DNA of 53,283 bases from Candidatus Omnitrophota bacterium (GTDB lineage Bacteria; Omnitrophota; Gorgyraeia; Gygaellales; Profunditerraquicolaceae): positions 1 to 53,283 of the forward strand of contig JAHIKK010000101.1 in NCBI GenBank assembly GCA_018897555.1. The letters are read 5' to 3'. Of this stretch, positions 35,389 to 42,219 are shown piece by piece. The notes below the pieces were generated by a model. The model ran no database searches. It was not told the DNA's origin and saw nothing but the letters and a program-made list of their open reading frames with translations. Each line of letters starts with the position of its first letter. Positions within the stretch are counted from its first letter, which is position 1. Made by a program: the position numbers and the translations under genes.

Positions 35389-37360
35389 CCCTTTATTTAA
35401 ATCCGGGCATACTGCTTGCGCCGGTTGCGGCCAGGCGATTGCCGCGCGTTTAGTGGTGGAAGCGTCCGGGGCAAATACGATTATTGCCAATAATACCGGC
35501 TGCCTGGAGGTTTTTTCTACTAAGTATCCGGAAACTGCCTGGGGAGTTCCCTGGATCCATTCTTTATTTGAAAATTCTGCCGCAGTGGCATCAGGTATTG
35601 AAGCGGCACTGATATATTTAGGTAAAAAAGATACGATTAATGTTATTGCCCAGGGCGGAGACGGTTCAACCGCGGATATCGGCTTACAGGCTTTAAGCGG
35701 TATGCTGGAGCGCGGCCATGATATTTTGTATGTTTGTTACGATAATGAGGCTTATATGAATTGTTTAAGCCTCGATAGTTTGGTTATGACTAAAGATGGT
35801 TTGAAGAAGATCACTGAAATAAAAATCGGAGATGGAATATATGCCTTTGACCAGAACACTCACCAATTAGTTATCAAGGAATGCAGCGGTGTCTTGGATA
35901 ATGGCTTAAAAGAAGTATTTGAGCTTAAGACACTGCATCATTCCATAAAAGCGACGGCTAATCATCCTTTTCTTATTCTGAAAAGAAACGGAAGAGGAAA
36001 ACAGAATACTTTTGTTTGGAAGACGCTGGAGGAGATAAAGATTGGCGATAGGGTGGTAACTTTAAAAGGAATGAATGGCGATTGCAGGCCTTTTAAATTT
36101 CAGGAGATAAAAAAGGCCGAGAAAGGCGATTATAAAGTTAATAACATCAACGCCATAAATCTGCCCCGTGAATCCAATCCAGGCATAATGAAATATTTAG
36201 GAATATTTATTGGAGATGGATGGAGAAGGAAAGGCAGGGGAGAGATAGGTTTTGCTTTGCCGGCCGGCAAAAAAGCAAGGAATATTTTGACGGGCCTGCA
36301 TGAGAAAATATTTGGCAGTAAAGTAACGAGCGATGAGCAGTATGTTTATGCTAACTCCGTTAATCTGGCTAGTTTTATAGATACATTGGAATTAGGCCAG
36401 GGAGCTAAACATAAAACTATTCCGGCTTGGGTATTTATGCTTCCGCAAGAACAGAAGGAGGCGTTTGTCGAAGGCTTGATGCTGGCTGATGGTTATGATC
36501 GCGGGACGAGCAAGAGATACGTTTCGGCAAATTTAGATCTGCTGAAGCGCCTGCGCCTTTTACTGCAGACTTTGGATTATAGAGTCGGTAAGATTCACAT
36601 TCAAGTTAAGAAAAAAGGCACTATCTGCGTGCGGAGAGCGTTGTTAAAGGATTCGGAATACGGTTATATCTGTTTTAGTAAAAGGGAAAAATGGAATACA
36701 GAGAAATATCCGTCACAGTATCGTTATCAGGATTTTTTAATCGATAATAAATTTTTCCGGACCGAAGAAGTTACCAGCGTCGAGTCTAAGGGCGTAGAGC
36801 CGACTTTGGATTTACGGGTGGAAGGTGAACATAATTTTATTGCCGATGGCATTGTGGTCCATAATACCGGAGTACAGCGCAGCGGGCTCACTCCGTTTGA
36901 TACCAATACTACGACCAGCCCCTCGGGCGCGCGCTCTTCGGGAAACATCCGTCCGAAAAAACCTATGCCGGAGATCTGCCTGGCGCACGGAATTCCTTAT
37001 GTCGCTTGCGCTTCCGCGGGTTTTCCGCAGGATTTAACGCGTAAAGTAAAAAAGGCCATCTCGATCAAAGGGCCCAAATATATTCAGGTGCATGTGCCCT
37101 GTCCTTTAGGCTGGCGCCATGAAACAAACCAGATGTTACCGGTAGCAAAATTAGCAGTCGAAACCGGGCTTTATCCTCTATTTGAATATGAAAATGGCGT
37201 ATTGACCGGCCGTAAACAAATTACTCCGAAGCCGGTCGAAGAATATTTAAAGACTCAAGGCAGGTTTAAGCATCTCCTCAATAATCCTGAAGAGATCAAA
37301 AAAATTCAGGAGATTGCGGATAATAATATCAAGAAGTACAATTTGAGGTTAGAAGTTTAA
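35378..37360 (+). CDS. porB: 2-oxoacid (pyruvate):ferredoxin oxidoreductase, beta subunit, split by an intein
   Basis: The precursor has 660 aa. The N-extein (1-128) carries the cluster or cofactor cysteines in [21 protein letters not shown] for thiamine diphosphate-Mg and ends in DNEAYMN. The C-extein (497-660) resumes with [15 protein letters not shown]. Joined, they form the conserved [14 protein letters not shown] thiamine site and a 292-aa subunit of normal size. Activity therefore should need protein splicing. The reading frame is continuous through the intein. It overlaps porA by 11 nt; a ferritin-like gene follows after 15 nt. Confidence 0.95.
   Translation: MENSPLFKSGHTACAGCGQAIAARLVVEASGANTIIANNTGCLEVFSTKYPETAWGVPWIHSLFENSAAVASGIEAALIYLGKKDTINVIAQGGDGSTADIGLQALSGMLERGHDILYVCYDNEAYMNCLSLDSLVMTKDGLKKITEIKIGDGIYAFDQNTHQLVIKECSGVLDNGLKEVFELKTLHHSIKATANHPFLILKRNGRGKQNTFVWKTLEEIKIGDRVVTLKGMNGDCRPFKFQEIKKAEKGDYKVNNINAINLPRESNPGIMKYLGIFIGDGWRRKGRGEIGFALPAGKKARNILTGLHEKIFGSKVTSDEQYVYANSVNLASFIDTLELGQGAKHKTIPAWVFMLPQEQKEAFVEGLMLADGYDRGTSKRYVSANLDLLKRLRLLLQTLDYRVGKIHIQVKKKGTICVRRALLKDSEYGYICFSKREKWNTEKYPSQYRYQDFLIDNKFFRTEEVTSVESKGVEPTLDLRVEGEHNFIADGIVVHNTGVQRSGLTPFDTNTTTSPSGARSSGNIRPKKPMPEICLAHGIPYVACASAGFPQDLTRKVKKAISIKGPKYIQVHVPCPLGWRHETNQMLPVAKLAVETGLYPLFEYENGVLTGRKQITPKPVEEYLKTQGRFKHLLNNPEEIKKIQEIADNNIKKYNLRLEV
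35762..36865 (+). mobile_element. LAGLIDADG intein in PorB
   Basis: Residues 129-496 of the precursor (368 aa). It begins with Cys1 in [13 protein letters not shown], has block B TANHPF at residues 193-198, two endonuclease dodecapeptides LGIFIGDGW (274-282) and [10 protein letters not shown] (364-373), block [13 protein letters not shown] and ends His-Asn before Thr+1. All splicing residues of a class 1 intein are present. The acidic residue of each LAGLIDADG motif is Asp, so the homing endonuclease could be active. Unlike its extein, it is richer in Lys and AT, in keeping with an invading element. Confidence 0.93.
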
Positions 37361-37375
37361 CAGGGGGAGGCAGGC

Positions 37376-37855
37376 ATGGGAAAACAAGCAAGGGCAATTG
37401 TCGATTTAAGCTTAAAAGATTTAGTTAAGGATTTAAATAAAGCGTATTGTGATGAGTGGTTAGCATTTTATCTTTACTGGTACATGGCGCAGATTGTTTC
37501 CGGCCGCGCCTATGAAGATATTCAGGAGATGCTTCAGAAATTAGCCAAGGATGAATTAGAGCATGCCGGCGAATTGGCAGATTTAATTATAAAACTTGGC
37601 GATGTTCCTCCGGCCAATCCGATGGACTTAGAAAAAGGAGCCAATTCTCCATATTTAATGCCTCCGAAGAATACCGCGGATATTAATCGGATTATCCGGA
37701 TTGTAACTGAGGCAGAGGCAGGGGCAATCGAGGTTTATAATAAGATTGCCAAGAAGACGCTCGGCAAAGATAATGTTACTTATCAGCTGGTTACGCATAT
37801 ATTGAGCGAAGAAGTAACTCACGAAGAAATGTTTGAGAATCTTTTGGAGAGATAA
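37376..37855 (+). CDS. Ferritin-like (bacterioferritin/DPS-type) four-helix protein
   Basis: The 159-aa protein has four helices with iron-ligand patterns: NKAYCDEWLAFYLYW, AKDELEHAGELADLI (ExxH), EAEAGAIEVYNKIA and EEVTHEEMFENLL (ExxH type). This matches the ferritin-like diiron family, close to archaeal DPS-like or bacterioferritin-like proteins that bind iron and detoxify oxygen species. GGGGGAGG ribosome binding site. Placed between porB and a ferredoxin gene, it may protect or supply the oxygen-sensitive iron-sulfur enzyme. Confidence 0.85.
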   Translation: MGKQARAIVDLSLKDLVKDLNKAYCDEWLAFYLYWYMAQIVSGRAYEDIQEMLQKLAKDELEHAGELADLIIKLGDVPPANPMDLEKGANSPYLMPPKNTADINRIIRIVTEAEAGAIEVYNKIAKKTLGKDNVTYQLVTHILSEEVTHEEMFENLLER

Positions 37856-37856
37856 T

Positions 37857-38039
37857 ATGTCAAAAGTTACGGTTGATGCTTCTACCTGCGTAGGATGTGG
37901 TTTATGCGAGCAATCATGCTCGGATGTTTTCCAAATGCAGGGTGACGGGATTGCCCATGTTAAGGCGCAAACTTGCGCAAGCTGTAATTTACAGGAAGTA
38001 GCCGATTCTTGTCCGGTCAACGCGATAAAAGTAGAATAA
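37857..38039 (+). CDS. 4Fe-4S ferredoxin
   Basis: A 60-aa ferredoxin with cluster ligands CVGCGLC (CxxCxxC) and a distal CPVNAI. Two further Cys pairs (QSCS and CASC) may form a disulfide as in monocluster ferredoxins of Thermotoga or Pyrococcus type. It is a natural electron acceptor for the POR complex encoded upstream. The ATG at 37857 lies 1 nt after the ferritin-like stop and gives a canonical N-terminus (MSKVTVDASTC). Confidence 0.92.
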   Translation: MSKVTVDASTCVGCGLCEQSCSDVFQMQGDGIAHVKAQTCASCNLQEVADSCPVNAIKVE

Positions 38040-38055
38040 AGGGAACGGTCCCTTT
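38038..38055 (+). terminator. Hairpin with T-rich tail after the ferredoxin gene
   Basis: AAAGGGA and TCCCTTT pair around ACGG, overlapping the ferredoxin stop codon. A run of eight T follows about 10 nt later. It is a plausible end of the por operon, although the T-run is set off from the stem. The GGGAACGGTCCC core also resembles dispersed palindromes. Confidence 0.5.
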
Positions 38056-38116
38056 ATTTCCTATTTTTTTTCTGATTTTTAGGGTTTAGAGTTTAAAGCC
38101 GGAGAAGGGATTTTGT

Positions 38117-38144
38117 TTGACATCGTCTTGTATTATTGTATAAT
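38117..38144 (+). promoter_or_regulatory. Consensus promoter of the DGR target gene
   Basis: TTGACA at 38117-38122, a 16-nt spacer and TATAAT at 38139-38144, a perfect sigma-70 match. The AGGAGGTGG ribosome binding site (38152-38160) and ATG at 38166 follow, so high expression is expected when the gene is in frame. Confidence 0.85.
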
Positions 38145-38165
38145 TTCAACCAGGAGGTGGCACAT

Positions 38166-38764
38166 ATGCTTAAAATAAAGAAGCTTTTATTACTCTCTCT
38201 CTCTCTCTCTCTCTTAGTTTTCTCCTCTTAAGTTTACCTGCCTTTCTTTTTGCCGAAGAGTCCATCACTATTACTACTTATTATCCCTCGCCGTACGGAG
38301 TCTATAATCAGCTGCAGACCAACCGGCTGGCAGTAGGAGATACTAATGGCAGCGGTGGTTTAGATGCCGCGGATCAGCCGAATAGGGACGGCGATATCCG
38401 GCTTAAGGCGCAAACAGGTGATCCCACAGCTTGGCCTGCTGGTACTACAGGGCAATTTTCCTATTCAAGCAGTAAAGATGAGCTTTATCATTACAATGGC
38501 TCTGCTTGGGTGGCGGCAGGAGGAGGAACAGCAGTAATGAATCTTTCCTGTGCCTGGGGGACTGATTACAGCGCAGGGGCAAATCATGGCTGGGATGGCT
38601 CTTGCACGCCGCAGGCTTGTCCTGCTGGCTGGACTTCAGCAGCGACTTATAGCGAGCCGGTTTCGGTTGCCTGCGCCGGTGCGAGCGCCTGCCAATGGGA
38701 TAGCGCGGCCACCGCCTACCACCCGGTGGCGGTCGGCCGTTCGGTGCGCGTTTGCGTGAAATAA
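38166..38764 (+). CDS. DGR target: secreted ITITTYYPSPYGVYN-type protein; start out of frame at a CT tract
   Basis: The ATG at 38166 opens MLKIKKLLLLSLSLS and, at the sequenced repeat length, stops at a TAA 22 codons in. The body frame continues as SFLLLSLPAFLFAEES, ITITTYYPSPYGVYN, then LQTNRLAVGDTNGSG and a GQFSYSSSKDELYHYNGSAWV segment typical of short adhesin or fibre stalks, ending with CPAGWTSAATYSE and a variable, Ala/Val-rich tail up to VRVCVK. One CT fewer or two more would restore a protein of about 195 aa. Leader and ribosome binding site are nearly identical to the gene at 2456. The position right before avd and RT and the skewed base composition of the 3' end mark it as the DGR target. 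Confidence 0.75.
38193..38214 (+). repeat. (CT)11 dinucleotide tract in signal-peptide codons of the DGR target
   Basis: Twenty-two nucleotides of pure CT repeat encode Leu-Ser alternation. The distance from the TTA codon to the downstream frame's AGT is 23 nt, so the gene is out of frame (OFF) by two bases. Its counterpart at 2482 is out of frame by one base, meaning that the two tracts are independent lengths of the same design. Confidence 0.9.
38640..38761 (+). other. Candidate DGR variable region (VR)
   Basis: The 3' end of the target gene is compositionally distinct: 38651-38750 has 10 A, 16 T and 74 G+C, far above its surroundings. Codons are mostly NNC/NNG with many Ala, Val, Ser and Cys. 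A-depletion opens all frames, producing spurious long ORFs on both strands. This is what repeated adenine-directed replacement of a template would leave. Boundaries are approximate because the template repeat was not found. The constant GTGCGCGTTTGCGTG end could be the initiation of mutagenic homology site. Confidence 0.55.
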
Positions 38765-38814
38765 CCTTTTTGATAAACACCAGGGACTCGACGAGGTTCA
38801 ATTGAGGCAAGATT

Positions 38815-39153
38815 ATGGCACGAACAGAGCACTTAATAATTTTTCAAAAGGTATATGATTTAATTAAAGAGGTATACCGGGATTGCAATAATTTTCCCAA
38901 AAGCCAGAGGTTTATCTTAGGACAGCGGATTGAGAATACGGCGGTGAATATTTTAGAAGGGATTATATCTGCTAACTCAACAGAAAAGAAGCTGTCTGAT
39001 CTTTTAAAAGTTTCATTGGAGATTGAGAAATTAAGGATCTTTTTCCGTCTTTCCAAGGATCTGGCTTTTTTGGCTTTTAAGCGATACGAAGTTTTAAGTG
39101 CCAAATTGGATGAGATTGGCAGGATGTGCGGTGGATGGATTAAGTCTTTATGA
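38815..39153 (+). CDS. avd: Avd-like DGR accessory protein (four-helix bundle)
   Basis: A 112-aa helical protein of the Avd/23S-intervening-sequence-like family: EHLIIFQKVYDLIKEVYRD, FPKSQRFILGQRIENTAVNILEGII, LLKVSLEIEKLRIFFRLSKDLAF and ERYEVLSAKLDEIGRM-type last helix (KRYEVLSAKLDEIG). Avd forms a basic pentamer that binds RT and template RNA and is required for mutagenic copying. The basic surface is suggested by the Lys/Arg-rich helices. The gene lies 50 nt after the target and overlaps the RT start. Stand-alone S23-type proteins are the alternative, but the neighbour RT makes Avd most likely. Confidence 0.85.
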   Translation: MARTEHLIIFQKVYDLIKEVYRDCNNFPKSQRFILGQRIENTAVNILEGIISANSTEKKLSDLLKVSLEIEKLRIFFRLSKDLAFLAFKRYEVLSAKLDEIGRMCGGWIKSL

Positions 39154-40156
39154 TAAAATAATCTCTGTAGAAAATCTTTTTTCCGCATTTTATGAATTCA
39201 GGCAGGGCAAAAGGCATAAGAGTGAGGTTCCTGAGTTTGAATATGATTTGGAGAAAAATATCTTCCAATTGAAGAGGGAACTGAAGAAGTTTACCTATGA
39301 GCCTCTTAGTCCAAAGGTTTTTAAGGTTAGCGAACCAAAGCCAAGATTTATCCAGGCCGCTTGCGTAAGAGACAGGATAGTCCACCGCGCTTTGGTGCGT
39401 GTAATAAATTCTATTTTTGAGCCAACATTTATCTATGATAGTTATGCCTGCAGAATTGGTAAAGGAACTTTAAATGCGGTAAAGAGGTTGGAAAGGTTCT
39501 GGATAAAGGAGAGTAAGAATTATACCCAAAAGATTTATTTCTTAAAGGGAGATATAAGAAAATATTTTGATAGTATTGACCATAAGATTCTAATGGCAAT
39601 AATAAAAAAGAGGGTTTTCTGCCCGAAGACAATCTGGCTGATAAAGAGGATTCTCGCCAGGCAGGAGGCAAGTTGCAAAGGGATTAAGATCGAACAGGGT
39701 AAAGGGTTACCCATAGGCAATTTAACCAGCCAGCTATTTGCCAATATTTATTTGAATGAGCTCGATGAGTTCGTAAAACACAGATTAAGGGTTAAATTCT
39801 ATATTCGCTATGTCGATGATTTTGTTATTGTAAGTAAGGGCAGGGAATATCTGGTTTCGTTGATTGAGCCGATAGAAGGTTTTCTGAAAGAGTGTCTAAA
39901 ATTAGATTTGCATCCGGTAAAAAGGAAAATTTTTTCTTCGCGCAGCGGGGTTGATTTTTTAGGTTATTTTATCAGGCCATATTATAAGATAATCCGTTTT
40001 GGCAATATAAAGAGGTTCTTAAGAAGAATAAGCAGATATAAGAAAACAGGGAGATGGGAAGAAAAGAAAGAACAGAGTCTGGCTGCCTGGATGGGGTATG
40101 CCAGCCAGGGGAATTCGTATAATCTTTTAAGAAATATAAGATTACATCTTGCTTAA
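39131..40156 (+). CDS. DGR-type reverse transcriptase
   Basis: About 341 aa. RT domains in order: FKVSEPKPRFIQAACVRDRIVHRAL (fingers), YACRIGKGTLNAVKRL, DIRKYFDSIDH (first catalytic Asp), GLPIGNLTSQLFANIYLNELD (the GxxxSQ motif 4 typical of DGR RTs), FYIRYVDDFVIV (YVDD catalytic pair), LDLHPVKRKIF and GVDFLGYFI. The C-terminal SLAAWMGYASQGNSYNLL is the usual ending of this clade. No maturase or endonuclease domain follows, which argues against a group II intron. The start is uncertain: GTG 39131 has AGGA upstream, and ATG 39110 or GTG 39098 are alternatives, all inside avd. Confidence 0.9.
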   Translation: MDGLSLYDKIISVENLFSAFYEFRQGKRHKSEVPEFEYDLEKNIFQLKRELKKFTYEPLSPKVFKVSEPKPRFIQAACVRDRIVHRALVRVINSIFEPTFIYDSYACRIGKGTLNAVKRLERFWIKESKNYTQKIYFLKGDIRKYFDSIDHKILMAIIKKRVFCPKTIWLIKRILARQEASCKGIKIEQGKGLPIGNLTSQLFANIYLNELDEFVKHRLRVKFYIRYVDDFVIVSKGREYLVSLIEPIEGFLKECLKLDLHPVKRKIFSSRSGVDFLGYFIRPYYKIIRFGNIKRFLRRISRYKKTGRWEEKKEQSLAAWMGYASQGNSYNLLRNIRLHLA

Positions 40157-40165
40157 TTGGAGTGA

Positions 40166-40936
40166 ATGGATAAAGCGCTTGTTTTGAGTTTATGTTTTCT
40201 TTGTTTTACCCTTAATTGTTTTGCCTATGATATTGAGCATTATCCAGGGAAACCTGATTTATCGTCTCAGGGTATTTTAAATCTTGTTTTCTGCTCTTTG
40301 AATTATAAAGATGCGGCTGATTTTGCCAAAGACCGGGAAATACTTATTCAGAGATTGAAAAAAACCAAGCCGTTTGACGAATATAATAATCTTAAATTCT
40401 GGTATATAAATCTTTCCCGGAAAGAGGAATCCAAAGTTTTTAAACCTGCCTCGGTTTTTCCCTTTCTTACAGTGCGCAAGGATTTCCTCGCTGATATTTT
40501 GGCTAAGCTTAAAGGTGTGTATAAGTTGATTATCATTGACGCTTCAGCCGGGGTTTTTGCTGCTGAGCTCTCTTCACCAGACAGGGTGTCACTGATTATC
40601 TTAAGCAGTGCAAGATATAGAGGTAAAGATAGCTTTGCCAGAAGTTTTTTACACGAGTTAGGCCATTCTTTGGGTTTACGCGATGAAGGCCTGAATAGCG
40701 AAGCAGCGCTTTGTCTGCCGGGGCCGCCAAATTGCGCCCCGACTAAAAAAGAGGCAGAAGAATGGTGGGGTGATTTGGCAGGTAAAGAGCCAAGGGTAAA
40801 CTATATTAGCGGTTGTTCTGGAAACAAGAATTACATTCGGCCGACTATCGCCTCTTTGATGAATAATCCGGAAAAGGCGAATGATTTCGGCCCGGTGAAT
40901 GAGCGGTATTTGAGAAAAGAATTAGGGAGATTGTGA
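40166..40936 (+). CDS. Secreted zinc metalloprotease (M64/metzincin-like)
   Basis: A 256-aa protein with a signal peptide (MDKALVLSLCFLCFTLNCFAYD) and a zinc-site HELGHSLGLRDEG at about residues 163-175, i.e. HExxHxxGxxxE, with a later SLMNN that could be the Met-turn. The N-terminal part has a NLVFCSLNYKDAADFAKD segment common to M64 (IgA-peptidase-like) proteins. It is 9 nt downstream of the RT and may be co-transcribed with the DGR, so a role in processing or presenting surface proteins is possible. This is inferred from adjacency only. Confidence 0.78.
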   Translation: MDKALVLSLCFLCFTLNCFAYDIEHYPGKPDLSSQGILNLVFCSLNYKDAADFAKDREILIQRLKKTKPFDEYNNLKFWYINLSRKEESKVFKPASVFPFLTVRKDFLADILAKLKGVYKLIIIDASAGVFAAELSSPDRVSLIILSSARYRGKDSFARSFLHELGHSLGLRDEGLNSEAALCLPGPPNCAPTKKEAEEWWGDLAGKEPRVNYISGCSGNKNYIRPTIASLMNNPEKANDFGPVNERYLRKELGRL

Positions 40937-40938
40937 GA

Positions 40939-40990
40939 AAAACAAGACCCTGTTTCCCGATTGGTTAGGAAACAGGGTCTTGTTTTTATT
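40939..40990. terminator. Bidirectional terminator hairpin
   Basis: The left arm AACAAGACCCTGTTTCC and right arm GGAAACAGGGTCTTGTT form a 17-bp stem, followed by a T-run on the right and preceded by an A-run on the left. It sits between converging genes (metalloprotease and SurA-like) and suits termination in both directions. The GGAAACAGGGTCTTG sequence also resembles known dispersed repeats. Confidence 0.8.
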
Positions 40991-40994
40991 TGAT

Positions 40995-42116
40995 TCATTG
41001 AGCTTTTTTAATTAACTCTTCAGTAAACTTACCAAAAACTTCGCTTTTCTTTTCAGAGGTTAATTTTTGGCCGAATTCCTGTTTTTCTTTAGCGAATTTA
41101 GCTTCGTCGGTAGGTTTAATCGCTCCCAGCTTAATAATATAATACCCTTTTTCGTTAGAAAATATACTGCTTAGTTCTTGATCTTTTAGTTTTTTGGCGG
41201 TATTCCAGAAGATTTCCGCAGCGCCTAAGTTTTCAATCTGGCCGCTGGATTTGAAGAAGGCGGTTTGTCCGGTTTTGAGGCCGTTTGCTTTAGCCGCCTG
41301 CTCAAATTCCTCCTTTTTTAGAATCTCCGCGCATTCCTTTATTTTATTCTCCGCCATTTTTTTAGCTTCTTCTTTGATCAAGGAATCTTTAACCTTGTCT
41401 TTAATTTCGGCTAACTCCGGAATACGTGCCGGCTTATCTTTAGCCGGAGGTTCTTTAAACATAGCTTTATTTTTGTCAAAGAAAGAAGCGATTTCTTGAT
41501 CAGCGGGTTTAATTTTTGCGGCAAAGTCGGAAAATAAGCTGGCGATATAGTGGATATTTAGCTCTTGAGTAGTTTTTAGGTATTCCTGACGGATTAGGTC
41601 ATCGCTAAGTTTTACGTTTTTGGTAATTTGTTTATAAAGTTTAGCTAGAATTAAGCTCTGGCGAGTCTGTTCTTCAAAGATACGCGGCTGCAGGCGCAGG
41701 GCGTAGCGCAGGATTTCCTGATAAATTTTATTGCTAAAGCCAAATTTATCCTGAAAATACGGCGCGTTCTGAATTTCTTGGACAACTTCTTTATCCTTCA
41801 CGTTGATCCGGCGCGTTTTTGCTTCCGCTAAAAGAATTAATCTTCCCCAGGCCTGGCTTTCGAAATTTAAATATTTTTCGATCTCCGGAAGCTTGTCGCC
41901 GAATTGCATAATCGCTTTGGTTCTTACGGCGGTGAGGGAATTCCTAAATTCTAAATTTGAAACATTCCTGCCAAAAATCTTTCCGGCGCTAGAAGTATCT
42001 TGCCGGTCGTTTTTTGATTCTCCAAAACCCCAGAGAGTAAATGCCGGTATAATAATTATGGCTAGCCCAATCCATATTTTCTTCGCGGTTTTTTTGTTGC
42101 GTAATATTCTTAGCAT
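40995..42116 (-). CDS. SurA/PpiD-like periplasmic chaperone
   Basis: A 373-aa protein with one N-terminal transmembrane anchor (IWIGLAIIIIPAFTLWGFG) and a SurA-N-type helical domain (about residues 35-200: NVSNLEFRNSL and RRINVKDKEVVQEIQNAPYFQ), then a C-terminal helical domain with NEKGYYIIKLGAIKP that resembles the end of parvulin/PpiD proteins. I cannot see a complete parvulin PPIase active site. It probably assists envelope protein folding. Strong ribosome binding site (AGAGGAGGAAC) and own promoter at 42169-42142. Confidence 0.8.
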   Translation of the reverse strand: MLRILRNKKTAKKIWIGLAIIIIPAFTLWGFGESKNDRQDTSSAGKIFGRNVSNLEFRNSLTAVRTKAIMQFGDKLPEIEKYLNFESQAWGRLILLAEAKTRRINVKDKEVVQEIQNAPYFQDKFGFSNKIYQEILRYALRLQPRIFEEQTRQSLILAKLYKQITKNVKLSDDLIRQEYLKTTQELNIHYIASLFSDFAAKIKPADQEIASFFDKNKAMFKEPPAKDKPARIPELAEIKDKVKDSLIKEEAKKMAENKIKECAEILKKEEFEQAAKANGLKTGQTAFFKSSGQIENLGAAEIFWNTAKKLKDQELSSIFSNEKGYYIIKLGAIKPTDEAKFAKEKQEFGQKLTSEKKSEVFGKFTEELIKKAQ

Positions 42117-42141
42117 TTTTTGTTCCTCCTCTTATGCATTG

Positions 42142-42169
42142 ATTATAAGATAAAATATCCGGATTGCAA
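42142..42169 (-). promoter_or_regulatory. Promoter of the SurA-like gene
   Basis: On the minus strand: TTGCAA (42169-42164), a 16-nt spacer and TATAAT (42147-42142), then the ribosome binding site and ATG at 42116. It lies back to back with the promoter of the coiled-coil gene, 14 bp away. Confidence 0.75.
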
Positions 42170-42183
42170 TATAGTTTTTTCCC

Positions 42184-42212
42184 TTGATAAAATACGGCAT
42201 TACTACTATAAT
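42184..42212 (+). promoter_or_regulatory. Promoter of the coiled-coil gene, apparently leaderless
   Basis: TTGATA at 42184-42189, a 17-nt spacer and TATAAT at 42207-42212, then 7 nt to the ATG at 42220. There is no Shine-Dalgarno sequence. An in-frame TTG at 42184 overlaps the -35 box and is therefore an unlikely translation start. Confidence 0.75.
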
Positions 42213-42219
42213 TACTCTA

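Larger units (their letters stand above)
38117..40156 (+). mobile_element. Diversity-generating retroelement (DGR) locus
   Basis: The order is: promoter, secreted target gene with a GC-rich, A-poor 3' end (candidate variable region), Avd-like four-helix protein, and a DGR-type reverse transcriptase. This target-avd-RT order is standard for DGRs, in which a reverse transcriptase copies a template RNA with adenine mutagenesis and the product replaces the 3' end of the target gene. I could not find the template repeat by eye: the avd and RT genes overlap, and only 50 nt separate target and avd. Either it lies outside, or is lost, or is too diverged for me to see. Confidence 0.75.

Noticed and set aside
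38445-38810. 121-aa minus-strand ORF and other overlapping frames over the DGR target end
   Set aside because: They are by-products of the A-poor, stop-poor variable region; no ribosome binding sites, and the Arg/Pro-rich product looks like an antisense frame.
39131-40156. Group II intron or retron interpretation of the reverse transcriptase
   Set aside because: No maturase or endonuclease domain, no domain V-like intron RNA and no msr/msd structure seen; the GNLTSQ motif and adjacent Avd favour a DGR.
42184-42219. TTG at 42184 as start of the coiled-coil protein
   Set aside because: It coincides with the -35 box of a good promoter whose -10 ends 7 nt before the in-frame ATG at 42220.
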